From contig CALWLJ010000002.1 in assembly GCA_944381495.1 (NCBI GenBank), forward strand, positions 1 to 64,000: a stretch of DNA of 64,000 nt. Reading direction: 5' to 3'. The DNA comes from an uncultured Mediterraneibacter sp. (GTDB lineage: Bacteria > Bacillota > Clostridia > Lachnospirales > Lachnospiraceae). The translations under genes were made by a program, and so were the position numbers. Below the pieces are notes generated by a model. The model saw only the letters and a list, made by a program, of their open reading frames with translations, did no database searches and had not been told where the DNA came from. This document shows positions 5,952-14,474 of this stretch, one piece after another; within the stretch, counting starts at the first letter, position 1; every line of letters starts with the position of its first letter.

Positions 5952-8591
5952 TCACTGAATCTGTCCTTCCAGCACTTCAGTAGCCTTGGCCAGTGCATCC
6001 GGAATGCCTGCCGGATTCTTTCCTCCGGCCTGTGCCATGTTCGGACGGCCGCCTCCGCCGCCTCCGACACATGCAGCAATTCCCTTGACCAGATTGCCGG
6101 CATGAGCGCCCTGCTTCACAGCGCCGTCTGTTGCAGTAACCATCAGGCTGACCTTTCCGTCATTTTCAGACGCAAGGACTACAACGCCTTCTCCCAGTTT
6201 CGCCTTAAGCTGGTCACCCAGATCTCTTAAGCCGTTCATATCCACGCCGTCTACCTGAGCTGCGAGTAGCTTCACGCCTTTGACTTCTTTCACCTGATCC
6301 ATGACGTCGCCAACAGCCTCCTGAGCCATCTTGCTCTTCAGACTTTCCACTTCAGAATATAGCGCTTTATTCTCTGACATCATGTGTGTGATCTTATCTG
6401 CCAGTGTATCCGGCGTTGCTTTCATAAGATGAGCCGCATTTTTCAGCTTCTCCTCTATCTCTTCGTAATATTTCATCAATCCTTCGGAAGTGAGGGCCTC
6501 AATCCTGCGCACGCCTGCAGCTACACCTGTCTCGGAAAGGATCTTGAACGCAGAGATTTCAGAAGTGTTGCCCACATGAGTACCGCCGCAGAATTCGATG
6601 GACCAGTCGCCCATATTAACAACGCGGACCACATCGCCGTATTTCTCTCCGAACAGAGCCTGTGCTCCGGTCTTCTTTGCCTCTTCAATGGGCATGTTTT
6701 TGATCACTACCGGAAGTGCCTCGCGGATCTTCTCATTGACCATATCTTCTACTTTCTTCAGTTCCTCCGGAGTCATGGCGGAGAAATGAGAGAAGTCGAA
6801 ACGGAGTCTGTTCTCATCCACGTAGGATCCTGCCTGCTCCACATGAGTTCCCAGCACGGTTCTCAGCGCTTTCTGAAGAAGGTGGGTAGCACTGTGATTT
6901 CTTGCGGAAAGAGCACGCTTCCTGCCGTCAACCTCGAGAGTCACCTTATCTCCGACTTTGATCATGCCTTTTGTCATGACGCCGATGTGGCCGATCTTGC
7001 CGCCCAGCATCTTCACCGTATCTTCCACACGGAATTCCCCTTCAGCGGTACGGATGTATCCGTTGTCGCCTTCCTGGCCGCCGCTGGTTGCATAGAACGG
7101 AGTCTCGTTTACAAAGATGGTTCCCTTCTGTCCCTCAGACAGGGCGTCCACAATCTCTGTTTCTGTGGTCAGAACTGTCACATCTGACTCATGAGTCAGA
7201 CGGTCATATCCGACAAATGTGCTTGTCACACTTGGATCGATGGACTGATATACTGTTACATCCGCGCCCATGTAGTTGGTCACTTCACGGGCCTCACGGG
7301 CTGTCTTTCTCTGGACTTCCATGCACTGCTGGAATCCTTCCTCATCCACATCCAGATCCTTCTCCTCCAGGATCTCTTTCGTCAGATCCAGCGGAAATCC
7401 GTATGTGTCATAGAGACGGAATGCATCCTCACCGTTCAGTGTCTTCTGTCCCTCTGCTTCCATCTTTCCGATCATATCAGACAGAATGCCAAGTCCCTGG
7501 TCGATGGTCTTGTTAAACTGCTCTTCCTCCTTGGCGATCACCTTAAGGATGAACTCCTTCTTTTCCTCCAGCTCCGGATATCCGTCCTTGGATCCTTCAA
7601 TGACAGTCTCCGCCAGCTCAGGGAGAAATCCTTTCTCGATTCCAAGCAGTCTTCCATGGCGGCAGGCACGTCTGAGCAGACGGCGGAGCACATAGCCTCT
7701 TCCCTCATTGGAAGGCATGATTCCGTCAGAAATCATAAATGTCACAGAACGGATATGGTCCGTGATCACACGGATAGATACATCTGTTTTGTACTCTTTT
7801 TCATATACTACACCGGCAAGGCGGCATACATGATCGCGAAGGGCCTTGATCGTATCCACATCAAAAATGGAATCCACGTCCTGTACAACCGAAGCCAGAC
7901 GCTCCAGACCCATTCCGGTATCGATATTCTTCTGCTTCAGTTCTGTATAATGGCCCTCGCCATCATTATTAAACTGGCTGAACACATCGTTCCAGATCTC
8001 CATATAGCGGTCGCAGTCGCATCCTACCGTACAGTCCGGTTTGCCGCAGCCGTACTTCTCGCCTCTGTCATAATATACTTCTGAGCAGGGGCCACAGGGA
8101 CCGGAGCCGTGCTCCCAGAAGTTATCTTCCTTGCCGAACTTAAAGATTCTCTCAGCCGGGATACCGATCTTTTTATTCCAGATCTCGAACGCCTCGTCAT
8201 CGTCCACATAAACAGACGGATAAAGGCGGTCCGGATCAAGTCCCACTACCTCTGTCAGAAACTCCCAGGTCCACTGGATCGCTTCCTCTTTGAAATAATC
8301 TCCGAAGGAAAAGTTTCCCAGCATCTCGAAGAAGGTACCGTGACGGGCTGTCTTGCCGACGTTCTCGATATCTCCGGTACGGATACACTTCTGACAGGTG
8401 GTAACTCTCCTCCTCGGCGGGATTTCCTGTCCGGTAAAATAGGGTTTCAGAGGAGCCATTCCTGAGTTGATCAGGAGAAGACTCTTGTCATTGTGGGGTA
8501 CTAAAGAAAAGCTCTTGAGCGCCAGATGTCCCTTGCTCTCAAAGAACTCCAAAAACATTTTTCTTAACTGGTTTACTCCATATGGCTTCAT
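5952..8591 (-). CDS. alaS: alanine--tRNA ligase
   Basis: Cytoplasmic class II synthetase that charges tRNA-Ala. It has 879 residues from an ATG with AGGAGG 7 nt upstream, the usual length for the family; an upstream in-frame extension of 11 codons lacks a ribosome site. The order is an N-terminal aminoacylation domain (SKGHLALKSFSLVP and the motif-2 region RTGDIENVG), a tRNA-recognition domain, an editing domain with the zinc motif HSATHLLQKAL and later CGGTHV, and a Gly-rich C-Ala domain (CVGGGGGGRPNMAQAGG). It is transcribed alone from a promoter just upstream and ends at a terminator. The leader is too short for a T-box. Confidence 0.97.
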   Translation of the reverse strand: MKPYGVNQLRKMFLEFFESKGHLALKSFSLVPHNDKSLLLINSGMAPLKPYFTGQEIPPRRRVTTCQKCIRTGDIENVGKTARHGTFFEMLGNFSFGDYFKEEAIQWTWEFLTEVVGLDPDRLYPSVYVDDDEAFEIWNKKIGIPAERIFKFGKEDNFWEHGSGPCGPCSEVYYDRGEKYGCGKPDCTVGCDCDRYMEIWNDVFSQFNNDGEGHYTELKQKNIDTGMGLERLASVVQDVDSIFDVDTIKALRDHVCRLAGVVYEKEYKTDVSIRVITDHIRSVTFMISDGIMPSNEGRGYVLRRLLRRACRHGRLLGIEKGFLPELAETVIEGSKDGYPELEEKKEFILKVIAKEEEQFNKTIDQGLGILSDMIGKMEAEGQKTLNGEDAFRLYDTYGFPLDLTKEILEEKDLDVDEEGFQQCMEVQRKTAREAREVTNYMGADVTVYQSIDPSVTSTFVGYDRLTHESDVTVLTTETEIVDALSEGQKGTIFVNETPFYATSGGQEGDNGYIRTAEGEFRVEDTVKMLGGKIGHIGVMTKGMIKVGDKVTLEVDGRKRALSARNHSATHLLQKALRTVLGTHVEQAGSYVDENRLRFDFSHFSAMTPEELKKVEDMVNEKIREALPVVIKNMPIEEAKKTGAQALFGEKYGDVVRVVNMGDWSIEFCGGTHVGNTSEISAFKILSETGVAAGVRRIEALTSEGLMKYYEEIEEKLKNAAHLMKATPDTLADKITHMMSENKALYSEVESLKSKMAQEAVGDVMDQVKEVKGVKLLAAQVDGVDMNGLRDLGDQLKAKLGEGVVVLASENDGKVSLMVTATDGAVKQGAHAGNLVKGIAACVGGGGGGRPNMAQAGGKNPAGIPDALAKATEVLEGQIQ

Positions 8592-8629
8592 ACCAAATCC
8601 TCCTCTTTCGCTCCAAAAAGCCATTTTTT

Positions 8630-8658
8630 AATATAACATACCCGGTATGATTTGTAAA
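8630..8658 (-). promoter_or_regulatory. sigma-A promoter of alaS with a palindrome in the spacer
   Basis: On the minus strand TTTACA (8653-8658), a 17-bp spacer and TATATT (8630-8635) stand about 40 bp before the alaS start. A 13-bp palindrome CATACCCGGTATG (8637-8649) fills most of the spacer and is a plausible operator. Confidence 0.7.
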
Positions 8659-8680
8659 GTTCGGATCGTTTCCAGTGTAC

Positions 8681-8767
8681 GGCGGAAAGCCCCTTGTTGT
8701 CACGGCGGCCGCACTTTCGCTCGGAATGGAGCGCAGAGGCCTTCGTGACAACAAGGGGCTTTCTGCC
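8681..8767. repeat. intergenic palindromic element, copy A
   Basis: Two 24-nt arms (8681-8704 and 8744-8767) match at 23 of 24 positions around a 39-nt core that includes a NotI-like GCGGCCGC. The core and inner arm parts recur in copy B at 37842-37971 on the opposite strand. It lies between the end of the hydrogenase gene and the alaS promoter. No U-run follows on the minus strand, so it is not a normal terminator, though it could stabilise the hydrogenase mRNA 3' end. Confidence 0.75.
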
Positions 8768-8829
8768 TGGTGACTGGGGATGCTGTACTTTATAATTCTG
8801 CAGGATATCCGTCAGCCAGGGTATTTATA

Positions 8830-10341
8830 TTAGTCGAGCTCGATTTCTTCCAGTTCTTTGGGCGGAACGGAGCGGCTGGAGTTCTTCACATATGCTGCCA
8901 GTTCTTTCTTAGCTTCATTTACAGGGATATTGGTTCCGGCGCCGGCGATGCAGCCGCCGGGACAGCCCATTCCCTCGATAAGACAGCCGTTCAGTTTTCC
9001 GGCTTTTGCAAGGGTCAGGATCTTCCGGCACTCGGCGAGTCCTTCCGCGTGTTCAATGTTCACCTGCACATCCGGATAGTACTCGTGGATACATTTCTCA
9101 ATGGCAGAAGCCACGCCGCCGGCACATCCATATCCTCGTCCTGCGCCGGTAGCGTCATGGAAGGAGGACTCCGCCTCATAGGACGTCAGGTCAATGCCTT
9201 TTGCGTCAAACATAGCCTGCATTTCTTCAAAGGTTACAACGAAGTCCACATCACTTCTCACGCTTCTCCGTGACGCTTCCAGTTTCTTGGATGCGCATGG
9301 TCCGATGAACACAACCTTTGCATTCGGGTGTTCCTGCTTAATCGTCCTTGCCGTAGCAACCATCGGAGTAAGCTCCTGGGAAATCTCATCAATCACATCC
9401 GGGAAGAACTTTTTCGCCATGACCGCCCAGGACGGACAGCAGGATGTAAGCAGGAAGGGAAGTTCCCCTGTAACTACCTTTTCCACGTAATGATGGGCCT
9501 CTGCGATAGCGCCGATGTCTGCTCCCAGAGCCACCTCATGTACCTCTGAGAATCCTATCTCCTTAAGAGCAGCCTTGATATTTCTCGGGTTTATGTTCTT
9601 TCCGAACTGACCTACAAATGCGGGAGCGATCTCAGCAATGATCTCCTCGCCTTCTGACAGTGCTCTTGCCAGCTGGAAGATCTGAGATTTATCAGAGATA
9701 GCGCCGAAAGGACAGTTCACCATACACATTCCGCAGGAAACGCATTTGTCATTATCAATAAAGGCTCTTCCATACTTGTCTGAAGTAATGGCGTTGACGC
9801 CGCAGGCCTTCTGGCAGGGACGCTCTTTCTTTGCAATGGCGTCATAAGGGCAGACAGATTTACACTTGCCGCACTTAATGCATTTTTCCTGATCGATAAA
9901 TGATTTTCCGTTTACCATGGAGATCGCTCCTCTGGGACAGACCTCCTGGCAGGGATGAGCCAGACATCCCTTACAGATATTGCTCACCTCATACTTGTTT
10001 TCCTCGCAGCTCTCACAGGCTGACGGGATCACCTGCATCAGCGGCGGCTCATAGTATTTCTCGGAAATATTGCTTGCCTCCACCCCTGCGGTCAGATGGA
10101 CCGGTTTGTTCTCCGGACGAAGGGAAAGTCCCATGGCAAGACGGAGTCTCTCTCTTACGATTGCCCGGGAACGGTAAGTACTCTCCCTGTATTTCTGGGT
10201 GTCGTCGTTAACGATCTCATAGGGGATTGCCTCCATATCGTCCAGCAGCGTGGACGCGTCCGCCTTGAAGCCCAGCTTTGCCACTTCTGTGAAAACACGC
10301 CGGCGGATATCTCTCACTGTTGTCTGTAATCCTCTCATCAT
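8830..10341 (-). CDS. [FeFe]-hydrogenase, group B type
   Basis: It catalyses proton/hydrogen interconversion on an H-cluster, in the cytoplasm. The 503-residue form starts at an ATG with CAGGAGG 8 nt upstream; a longer frame to 10419 lacks a site. Fe-S motifs precede the catalytic part: CKGCLAHPCQEVC (about 123-135), CIKCGKCKSVC (154-164), PCQKAC, CVSCGMCMVNC (200-210). The H-cluster signatures are TSCCPSW (299-305), GPCASKK (347-353) and MGCPGGC (458-464). These differ from the classical TSCSPGW and MPCxxKxxE of group A and match the poorly studied monomeric group B. It follows metH by 99 bp, so co-transcription is possible. No hydrogenase maturation genes are in the window. Partner and physiological direction are unknown. 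Confidence 0.9.
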   Translation of the reverse strand: MMRGLQTTVRDIRRRVFTEVAKLGFKADASTLLDDMEAIPYEIVNDDTQKYRESTYRSRAIVRERLRLAMGLSLRPENKPVHLTAGVEASNISEKYYEPPLMQVIPSACESCEENKYEVSNICKGCLAHPCQEVCPRGAISMVNGKSFIDQEKCIKCGKCKSVCPYDAIAKKERPCQKACGVNAITSDKYGRAFIDNDKCVSCGMCMVNCPFGAISDKSQIFQLARALSEGEEIIAEIAPAFVGQFGKNINPRNIKAALKEIGFSEVHEVALGADIGAIAEAHHYVEKVVTGELPFLLTSCCPSWAVMAKKFFPDVIDEISQELTPMVATARTIKQEHPNAKVVFIGPCASKKLEASRRSVRSDVDFVVTFEEMQAMFDAKGIDLTSYEAESSFHDATGAGRGYGCAGGVASAIEKCIHEYYPDVQVNIEHAEGLAECRKILTLAKAGKLNGCLIEGMGCPGGCIAGAGTNIPVNEAKKELAAYVKNSSRSVPPKELEEIELD

Positions 10342-10440
10342 AGATTTTTCCTCCTGAATAAAATTAGTAATGTATCTGAGCTGCCATTTTTCATATGGCT
10401 TATCTCTGTGTTTCGTCATGTCCCATCGGACAGATCCGTT

Positions 10441-12825
10441 TTAGCTCTCTGTACCGAACAGCTTCTGTGCGTAATGGACAGACTGCATGGCGTCTTTTCC
10501 GTAGAAATCTGCTCCGATCATATCCGCATAATCCTGGTTCAGCACAGCGCCTCCGACCATCACTTTACACCAGGGAGCTTTTTCCCTCAACTGACGGATC
10601 GTCTCCTCCATGCTGACCACTGTCGTCGTCATAAGAGCGCTCAGCCCTACCAGTCGGATTTCCCTCTCCAGAACTGTATCCACAATAGTCTCCGGTGGAA
10701 CATCCTTTCCCAGGTCAATGACATCGAAACTGTAGTTTTCCAACAGCACCTTCACAATATTTTTCCCGATATCATGGATATCTCCCTTTACTGTAGCCAG
10801 TACGATAGTGCCTTTCTTTTCCCTGACTTCTCCGCTCTTATCCATCTTTTCCTTCAGCACGGCAAATGCGCTCTTTGCCGCCTCTGCGCTCATGAGAAGC
10901 TGAGGAAGGAAAACGGTTCCCTTCTCAAATCCGTCGCCCACTGTATTGAGAGCGGGGATCAACTGGGAATTAATGATATCAAGGGGAGCCTGGGTCTGAA
11001 CCAGAACAGCGGTAATATTGTGCGCATCTTCTTTCAGCCCCCGCTCAATAGCCGCCTGCAGGCTCATGGTTCCGGCCGATGCCTTTGCCTCGCTCTGGAT
11101 CGGTGCATATTTCCCGATATATCTCTCGCAGTTGGCGTCCAGATTCATAAGAGCATGGAACGCATACCAGGCTTTCATCATATCCTCGGACGATGGATTG
11201 ATGATACCGGCGCTGAGACCGTTCATCATGGCCATTGTATAAAATGCAGCGTTGACCACAGGCCGGCAGGGCAGACCGAAAGAGATGTTGGACACGCCCA
11301 GGACCGTGCAGACTCCGATCTCATCCCGGAGCCTGCGCAGCGTCTCCAGCGTCACTTTGGCTCCTTCCGGTTCAGAACTGATCGTCATGGCAAGAGCGTC
11401 GATCACGATATCTTTTTTCCGGATGCCGTATTTTGCTGCCTCAGCGATGATCTTCTCCGCGATGCGCACCCTGCCGTCCGCGTCTGCAGGGATTCCATCC
11501 TCATCCAGGACCAGACCAATTACCACGCCGCCGTACTTCTGGATCAGAGGAAAGACTTTGTCCATAGATTCCTGTTTTCCGCTGACCGAATTCACCATGG
11601 CCTTGCCGTTATAGATGCGCAGCGCCCGCTCCATTGCCACCGCGTCTACCGTATCGATCTGCAACGGAAGACTTGTCACGCTCTGGAGCTCCTGCACCAC
11701 TTCCTTCATCAGGGCAGGTTCGTCAATATCCGGAAGTCCTACGTTTACATCCAGGATATGTGCGCCGTTATCCTGCTGGGTAATCCCTTCCCGGAGCACA
11801 TAGTCCAGATCATGCTCTTTCAGTGCCTGCTTGAACCGTTTCTTTCCCGTGGGATTGATCCGCTCTCCTATGATTTTTGATCCTTCTCCCAGGAACACAC
11901 TCTGGCCATAGGATGAAACTACCGTAAAATTCTTCTCTGTCACCGGCTGCAGTTTCATCCCCCGGCAGGACTCCGTCATCTTCCGGATATGGTCCGGTGT
12001 CGTCCCGCAGCAGCCGCCGGCCACACAGGCGCCCATCTCCACGATTCTTTGCATATCAAGAGCAAATTCCTCCGGCGACACATCATAAACCGTACGTCCG
12101 TCCCGCTGTTTGGGCAGCCCGGCATTCGGCTTGACGATTACAGGCAGAGATGTATAGTGAAGAAACTGTTCCAGTACCGGGAACATCTGATCCGGTCCCA
12201 TCCCGCAGTTAATGCCAAGCGCATCCACCCGGAGTCCTTCCAGAAGGGCCACCACAGATGGCACATCCGCTCCGGTGAGCAGCTTTCCTCTCTCGTCAAA
12301 GATCGTTGTCGCGAATACCGGCAGAGATGTATTCTCTTTTGCGGCAAGAACAGCTGCTTTCAGCTCGTAGGTATCACTCATGGTCTCGATGTGGATGAGA
12401 TCAGCGCCTGCCTGTTCTCCAAGGATCATTACTTCTTTAAATGCTTCATATGCATCTTCAAAATCCAGATCCCCCATAGGTTTCAGCAGCTTTCCCGTAG
12501 GGCCGATATCAAGAGCCGTGTAGATTTCTCTGCCGTTGCCGGCATCTCTGGATGCATTCTTCACATGCTGTATGGCAGATCTCACTACCTCTTCCAGAGA
12601 GAAGCCGTCATCATGAAACTTCAGCGCGTTGGCGCCGAATGTATTGGTCAGGATAATATCGCTTCCGGCCTGAATATATGCCCGGTGGATCTCTTCGATC
12701 TCATCCCCGTGAGTCAGGTTCCATGTCTCCGGCAGCTCGCCCGGCTCCAGCCCTTTCTCCTGGAGAAGTGTTCCCATTCCCCCGTCAAAAAATAACAGTT
12801 CTTTTCCCAGTCGTTCTAAAATCAT
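10441..12825 (-). CDS. metH: cobalamin-dependent methionine synthase, core without activation domain
   Basis: It transfers a methyl group from methyltetrahydrofolate to homocysteine through cobalamin. Domains in order: homocysteine methyltransferase (1-290; zinc Cys207, Cys272 and Cys273 in GINCGMG and GGCCGTT), pterin-binding barrel (about 315-560, with GERINPTGKKR and DVNVGLPD), B12-binding cap (about 580-660), and cobalamin domain (670-794) with the DxHxxG motif GDIHDIG, His684 being the lower axial ligand. At 794 residues it is shorter than the roughly 1200 of E. coli MetH because the reactivation domain is encoded by the next gene upstream. The operon order is metF, reactivation domain, metH. 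Confidence 0.93.
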   Translation of the reverse strand: MILERLGKELLFFDGGMGTLLQEKGLEPGELPETWNLTHGDEIEEIHRAYIQAGSDIILTNTFGANALKFHDDGFSLEEVVRSAIQHVKNASRDAGNGREIYTALDIGPTGKLLKPMGDLDFEDAYEAFKEVMILGEQAGADLIHIETMSDTYELKAAVLAAKENTSLPVFATTIFDERGKLLTGADVPSVVALLEGLRVDALGINCGMGPDQMFPVLEQFLHYTSLPVIVKPNAGLPKQRDGRTVYDVSPEEFALDMQRIVEMGACVAGGCCGTTPDHIRKMTESCRGMKLQPVTEKNFTVVSSYGQSVFLGEGSKIIGERINPTGKKRFKQALKEHDLDYVLREGITQQDNGAHILDVNVGLPDIDEPALMKEVVQELQSVTSLPLQIDTVDAVAMERALRIYNGKAMVNSVSGKQESMDKVFPLIQKYGGVVIGLVLDEDGIPADADGRVRIAEKIIAEAAKYGIRKKDIVIDALAMTISSEPEGAKVTLETLRRLRDEIGVCTVLGVSNISFGLPCRPVVNAAFYTMAMMNGLSAGIINPSSEDMMKAWYAFHALMNLDANCERYIGKYAPIQSEAKASAGTMSLQAAIERGLKEDAHNITAVLVQTQAPLDIINSQLIPALNTVGDGFEKGTVFLPQLLMSAEAAKSAFAVLKEKMDKSGEVREKKGTIVLATVKGDIHDIGKNIVKVLLENYSFDVIDLGKDVPPETIVDTVLEREIRLVGLSALMTTTVVSMEETIRQLREKAPWCKVMVGGAVLNQDYADMIGADFYGKDAMQSVHYAQKLFGTES

Positions 12826-12857
12826 GTCTTATCCTTTCTGTTTCTGATCCTTTCCAC

Positions 12858-13499
12858 TTATCTCCGGTAAGCGCAGTCCGTCTTATCACATGCCTCGCAG
12901 CCTTCCACCGGGCACCGGTCTTCAACCGGACTGATGCCGATGACCGCGGTCACTGATTTCGTCGGCGTCATCATATAGCTGTCTGTCATAGTAAGACCGA
13001 TCGTCTTCGCACAGTCAAGCATCCGCATCAATGGCTCCTGGTAGCTGATGTCAAAATCTCCGTATCCGGGACTGAACCTGGGTCTCAGATACAGATGTTC
13101 TTTTCGCAGCTCCTCTCCAATAGAAAGCTGACATTCGTCACAGTATTCCTCCAGCAGAGCCGCCGCGCACGCCTGGACAACAACGGCTTTCGCCATATCA
13201 GTCAGTGAAGTCCTGGTGATCAGGCGGTCCACCCCGGCCCCCAGCGTCGCTCCGAAGAGCACGATCTGACTGCATCCTGCCAGGTTACGGCTCAGACTTC
13301 TGCTCTCAATATTCATTTTCCCGATGAGGATCCTTCCGTCCTCTGTCCTTGACATATCAAAAATGCGGCTGACGGATCTGGGCCCAGCTTCTTTTTTCAG
13401 ATTTGCAAAAGCATCTTCAATCAGAGCATAAGTCCTGTCGTCTGCCGCATTTCTTCCATAGCCAAGATAACGGAGTGCCTCCCTTATCTTTTTCTCCAT
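12858..13499 (-). CDS. stand-alone methionine synthase reactivation domain
   Basis: This 213-residue protein corresponds to the SAM-binding C-terminal domain of MetH that re-methylates oxidised cobalamin. Supporting segments are LRPRFSPGYGDFDIS and TPTKSVTAVIGIS, matching the RPxPGYP and TxxxS motifs. The C-terminus adds a Cys-rich tail (CPVEGCEACDKTDC), which is typical of Clostridia versions and may bind a metal or cluster. It is 20 bp downstream of metF and 32 bp upstream of the metH core, so the split enzyme is made from one operon. An acidic, Cys-rich tail is the only unusual part. Confidence 0.88.
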   Translation of the reverse strand: MEKKIREALRYLGYGRNAADDRTYALIEDAFANLKKEAGPRSVSRIFDMSRTEDGRILIGKMNIESRSLSRNLAGCSQIVLFGATLGAGVDRLITRTSLTDMAKAVVVQACAAALLEEYCDECQLSIGEELRKEHLYLRPRFSPGYGDFDISYQEPLMRMLDCAKTIGLTMTDSYMMTPTKSVTAVIGISPVEDRCPVEGCEACDKTDCAYRR

Positions 13500-13519
13500 C
13501 TTCTTTCTCCAGTCTTCTC

Positions 13520-14389
13520 CTAAGCTTTTATGATTTCGGACAGGTTATTCATGATCGCAGCTGCAACATCCGGCTTGTTCATGGAATAAATGTGAATGTT
13601 CTTTACTCCATTTGCCAGAAGATCAATGATCTGATCTGTAGCATATGCGATTCCAGCCTGCTTCATCGCTTCCGGAGAGTTCCCGAACCGGTCCAGGATG
13701 GCGAGGAATCTTCGAGGGAAGACGGTTCCTGAGAGATCCTTGCTTTTCTTCATCTGAGACGCGCTTGTAATCGGCATGATGCCCGGCAGTACCGGAACTG
13801 TGATCCCGGCCTCCCGGATCCTGTACAGGAAGTTGTAGTGGATGTCATTATCAAAAAACATCTGAGTCGTCAGGAAATCCACGCCGCTGTCCACTTTCTG
13901 TTTTAAATAGCGGATGTCGTCCTCCTTGTGCTCGTTTTCCACATGTCCCTCCGGATAGCATGCGGCGCCAATACAGAAATCGCCGTGTTTCTTGATCTCT
14001 TCCACCAGCTCATAAGCATAGCGGAAACGGTCATCGCAGGGGAAGGTCATTCCCTCCGGAATATCCCCGCGCAGAGCAAGAATATTCTCGATTCCCAGGC
14101 TTTTCAGATTGGCGATCACCGTCCTGACCTCTTCCTTCGTGGAAGAGGCGCAGGTCAGATGAGCCAGACTCAGTACATGCAGATCGTCCTTGATATGGCT
14201 GGCGATCTTCGCCGTATTCTTGCTTGTTCCTCCGCCTGCTCCGTAGGTCACGCTGATAAAAGCGGGATTCAGCTTTGCAATGGCGTCGGTTGTTTCCATA
14301 ACTTTTTCAATTCCCGCATCTGTCTTGGGCGGGAATACCTCAAATGAAATATTTATTCTGTCTTCTCTCAGTCTGTCAATAATCTTCAT
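13520..14389 (-). CDS. metF: methylenetetrahydrofolate reductase
   Basis: It reduces methylenetetrahydrofolate to the methyl form used by the downstream methionine synthase. It has 289 residues with the family's beta-barrel signatures: FEVFPPKT near the N-terminus, FISVTYGAGGG, LRGDIPEG and GAACYPEGH, and FLTTQMFFDN. The enzyme is a flavoprotein; its electron donor in anaerobes can be ferredoxin rather than NAD(P)H and cannot be read here. The start is an ATG with AGGAG 12 nt upstream, a rather long spacing. It is the first gene of metF, reactivation domain, metH, and follows glgA by 85 bp. That gap contains an inverted repeat (CGGGCGG and CCGCCCG) without a U-run. Confidence 0.95.
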   Translation of the reverse strand: MKIIDRLREDRINISFEVFPPKTDAGIEKVMETTDAIAKLNPAFISVTYGAGGGTSKNTAKIASHIKDDLHVLSLAHLTCASSTKEEVRTVIANLKSLGIENILALRGDIPEGMTFPCDDRFRYAYELVEEIKKHGDFCIGAACYPEGHVENEHKEDDIRYLKQKVDSGVDFLTTQMFFDNDIHYNFLYRIREAGITVPVLPGIMPITSASQMKKSKDLSGTVFPRRFLAILDRFGNSPEAMKQAGIAYATDQIIDLLANGVKNIHIYSMNKPDVAAAIMNNLSEIIKA

Positions 14390-14474
14390 CCGGTATGTAT
14401 ACTCCTAACCTTTATATTATCGCGGGCGGCGTATATCTCAATGTCTATGTTTTCCGCCCGGAAGATTCTCTCTT

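Noticed and set aside
6384-8084. Long plus-strand open frames opposite alaS
   Set aside because: Antisense shadows of a G+C-biased gene; no ribosome sites or family motifs. The same holds for long frames opposite infB, parC, parE and metH.
8681-8767. Reading the 24-bp palindrome as a simple rho-independent terminator of the hydrogenase gene
   Set aside because: No U-run on the minus strand and the same element occurs elsewhere in the opposite orientation.
10342-10419. 26-codon N-terminal extension of the hydrogenase
   Set aside because: No ribosome site upstream of its ATG, whereas CAGGAGG stands 8 nt before the ATG at 10341.
14390-14474. Possible SAM riboswitch or T-box before metF
   Set aside because: Only 85 bp are available and no conserved riboswitch core was seen; just a simple CGGGCGG/CCGCCCG dyad.
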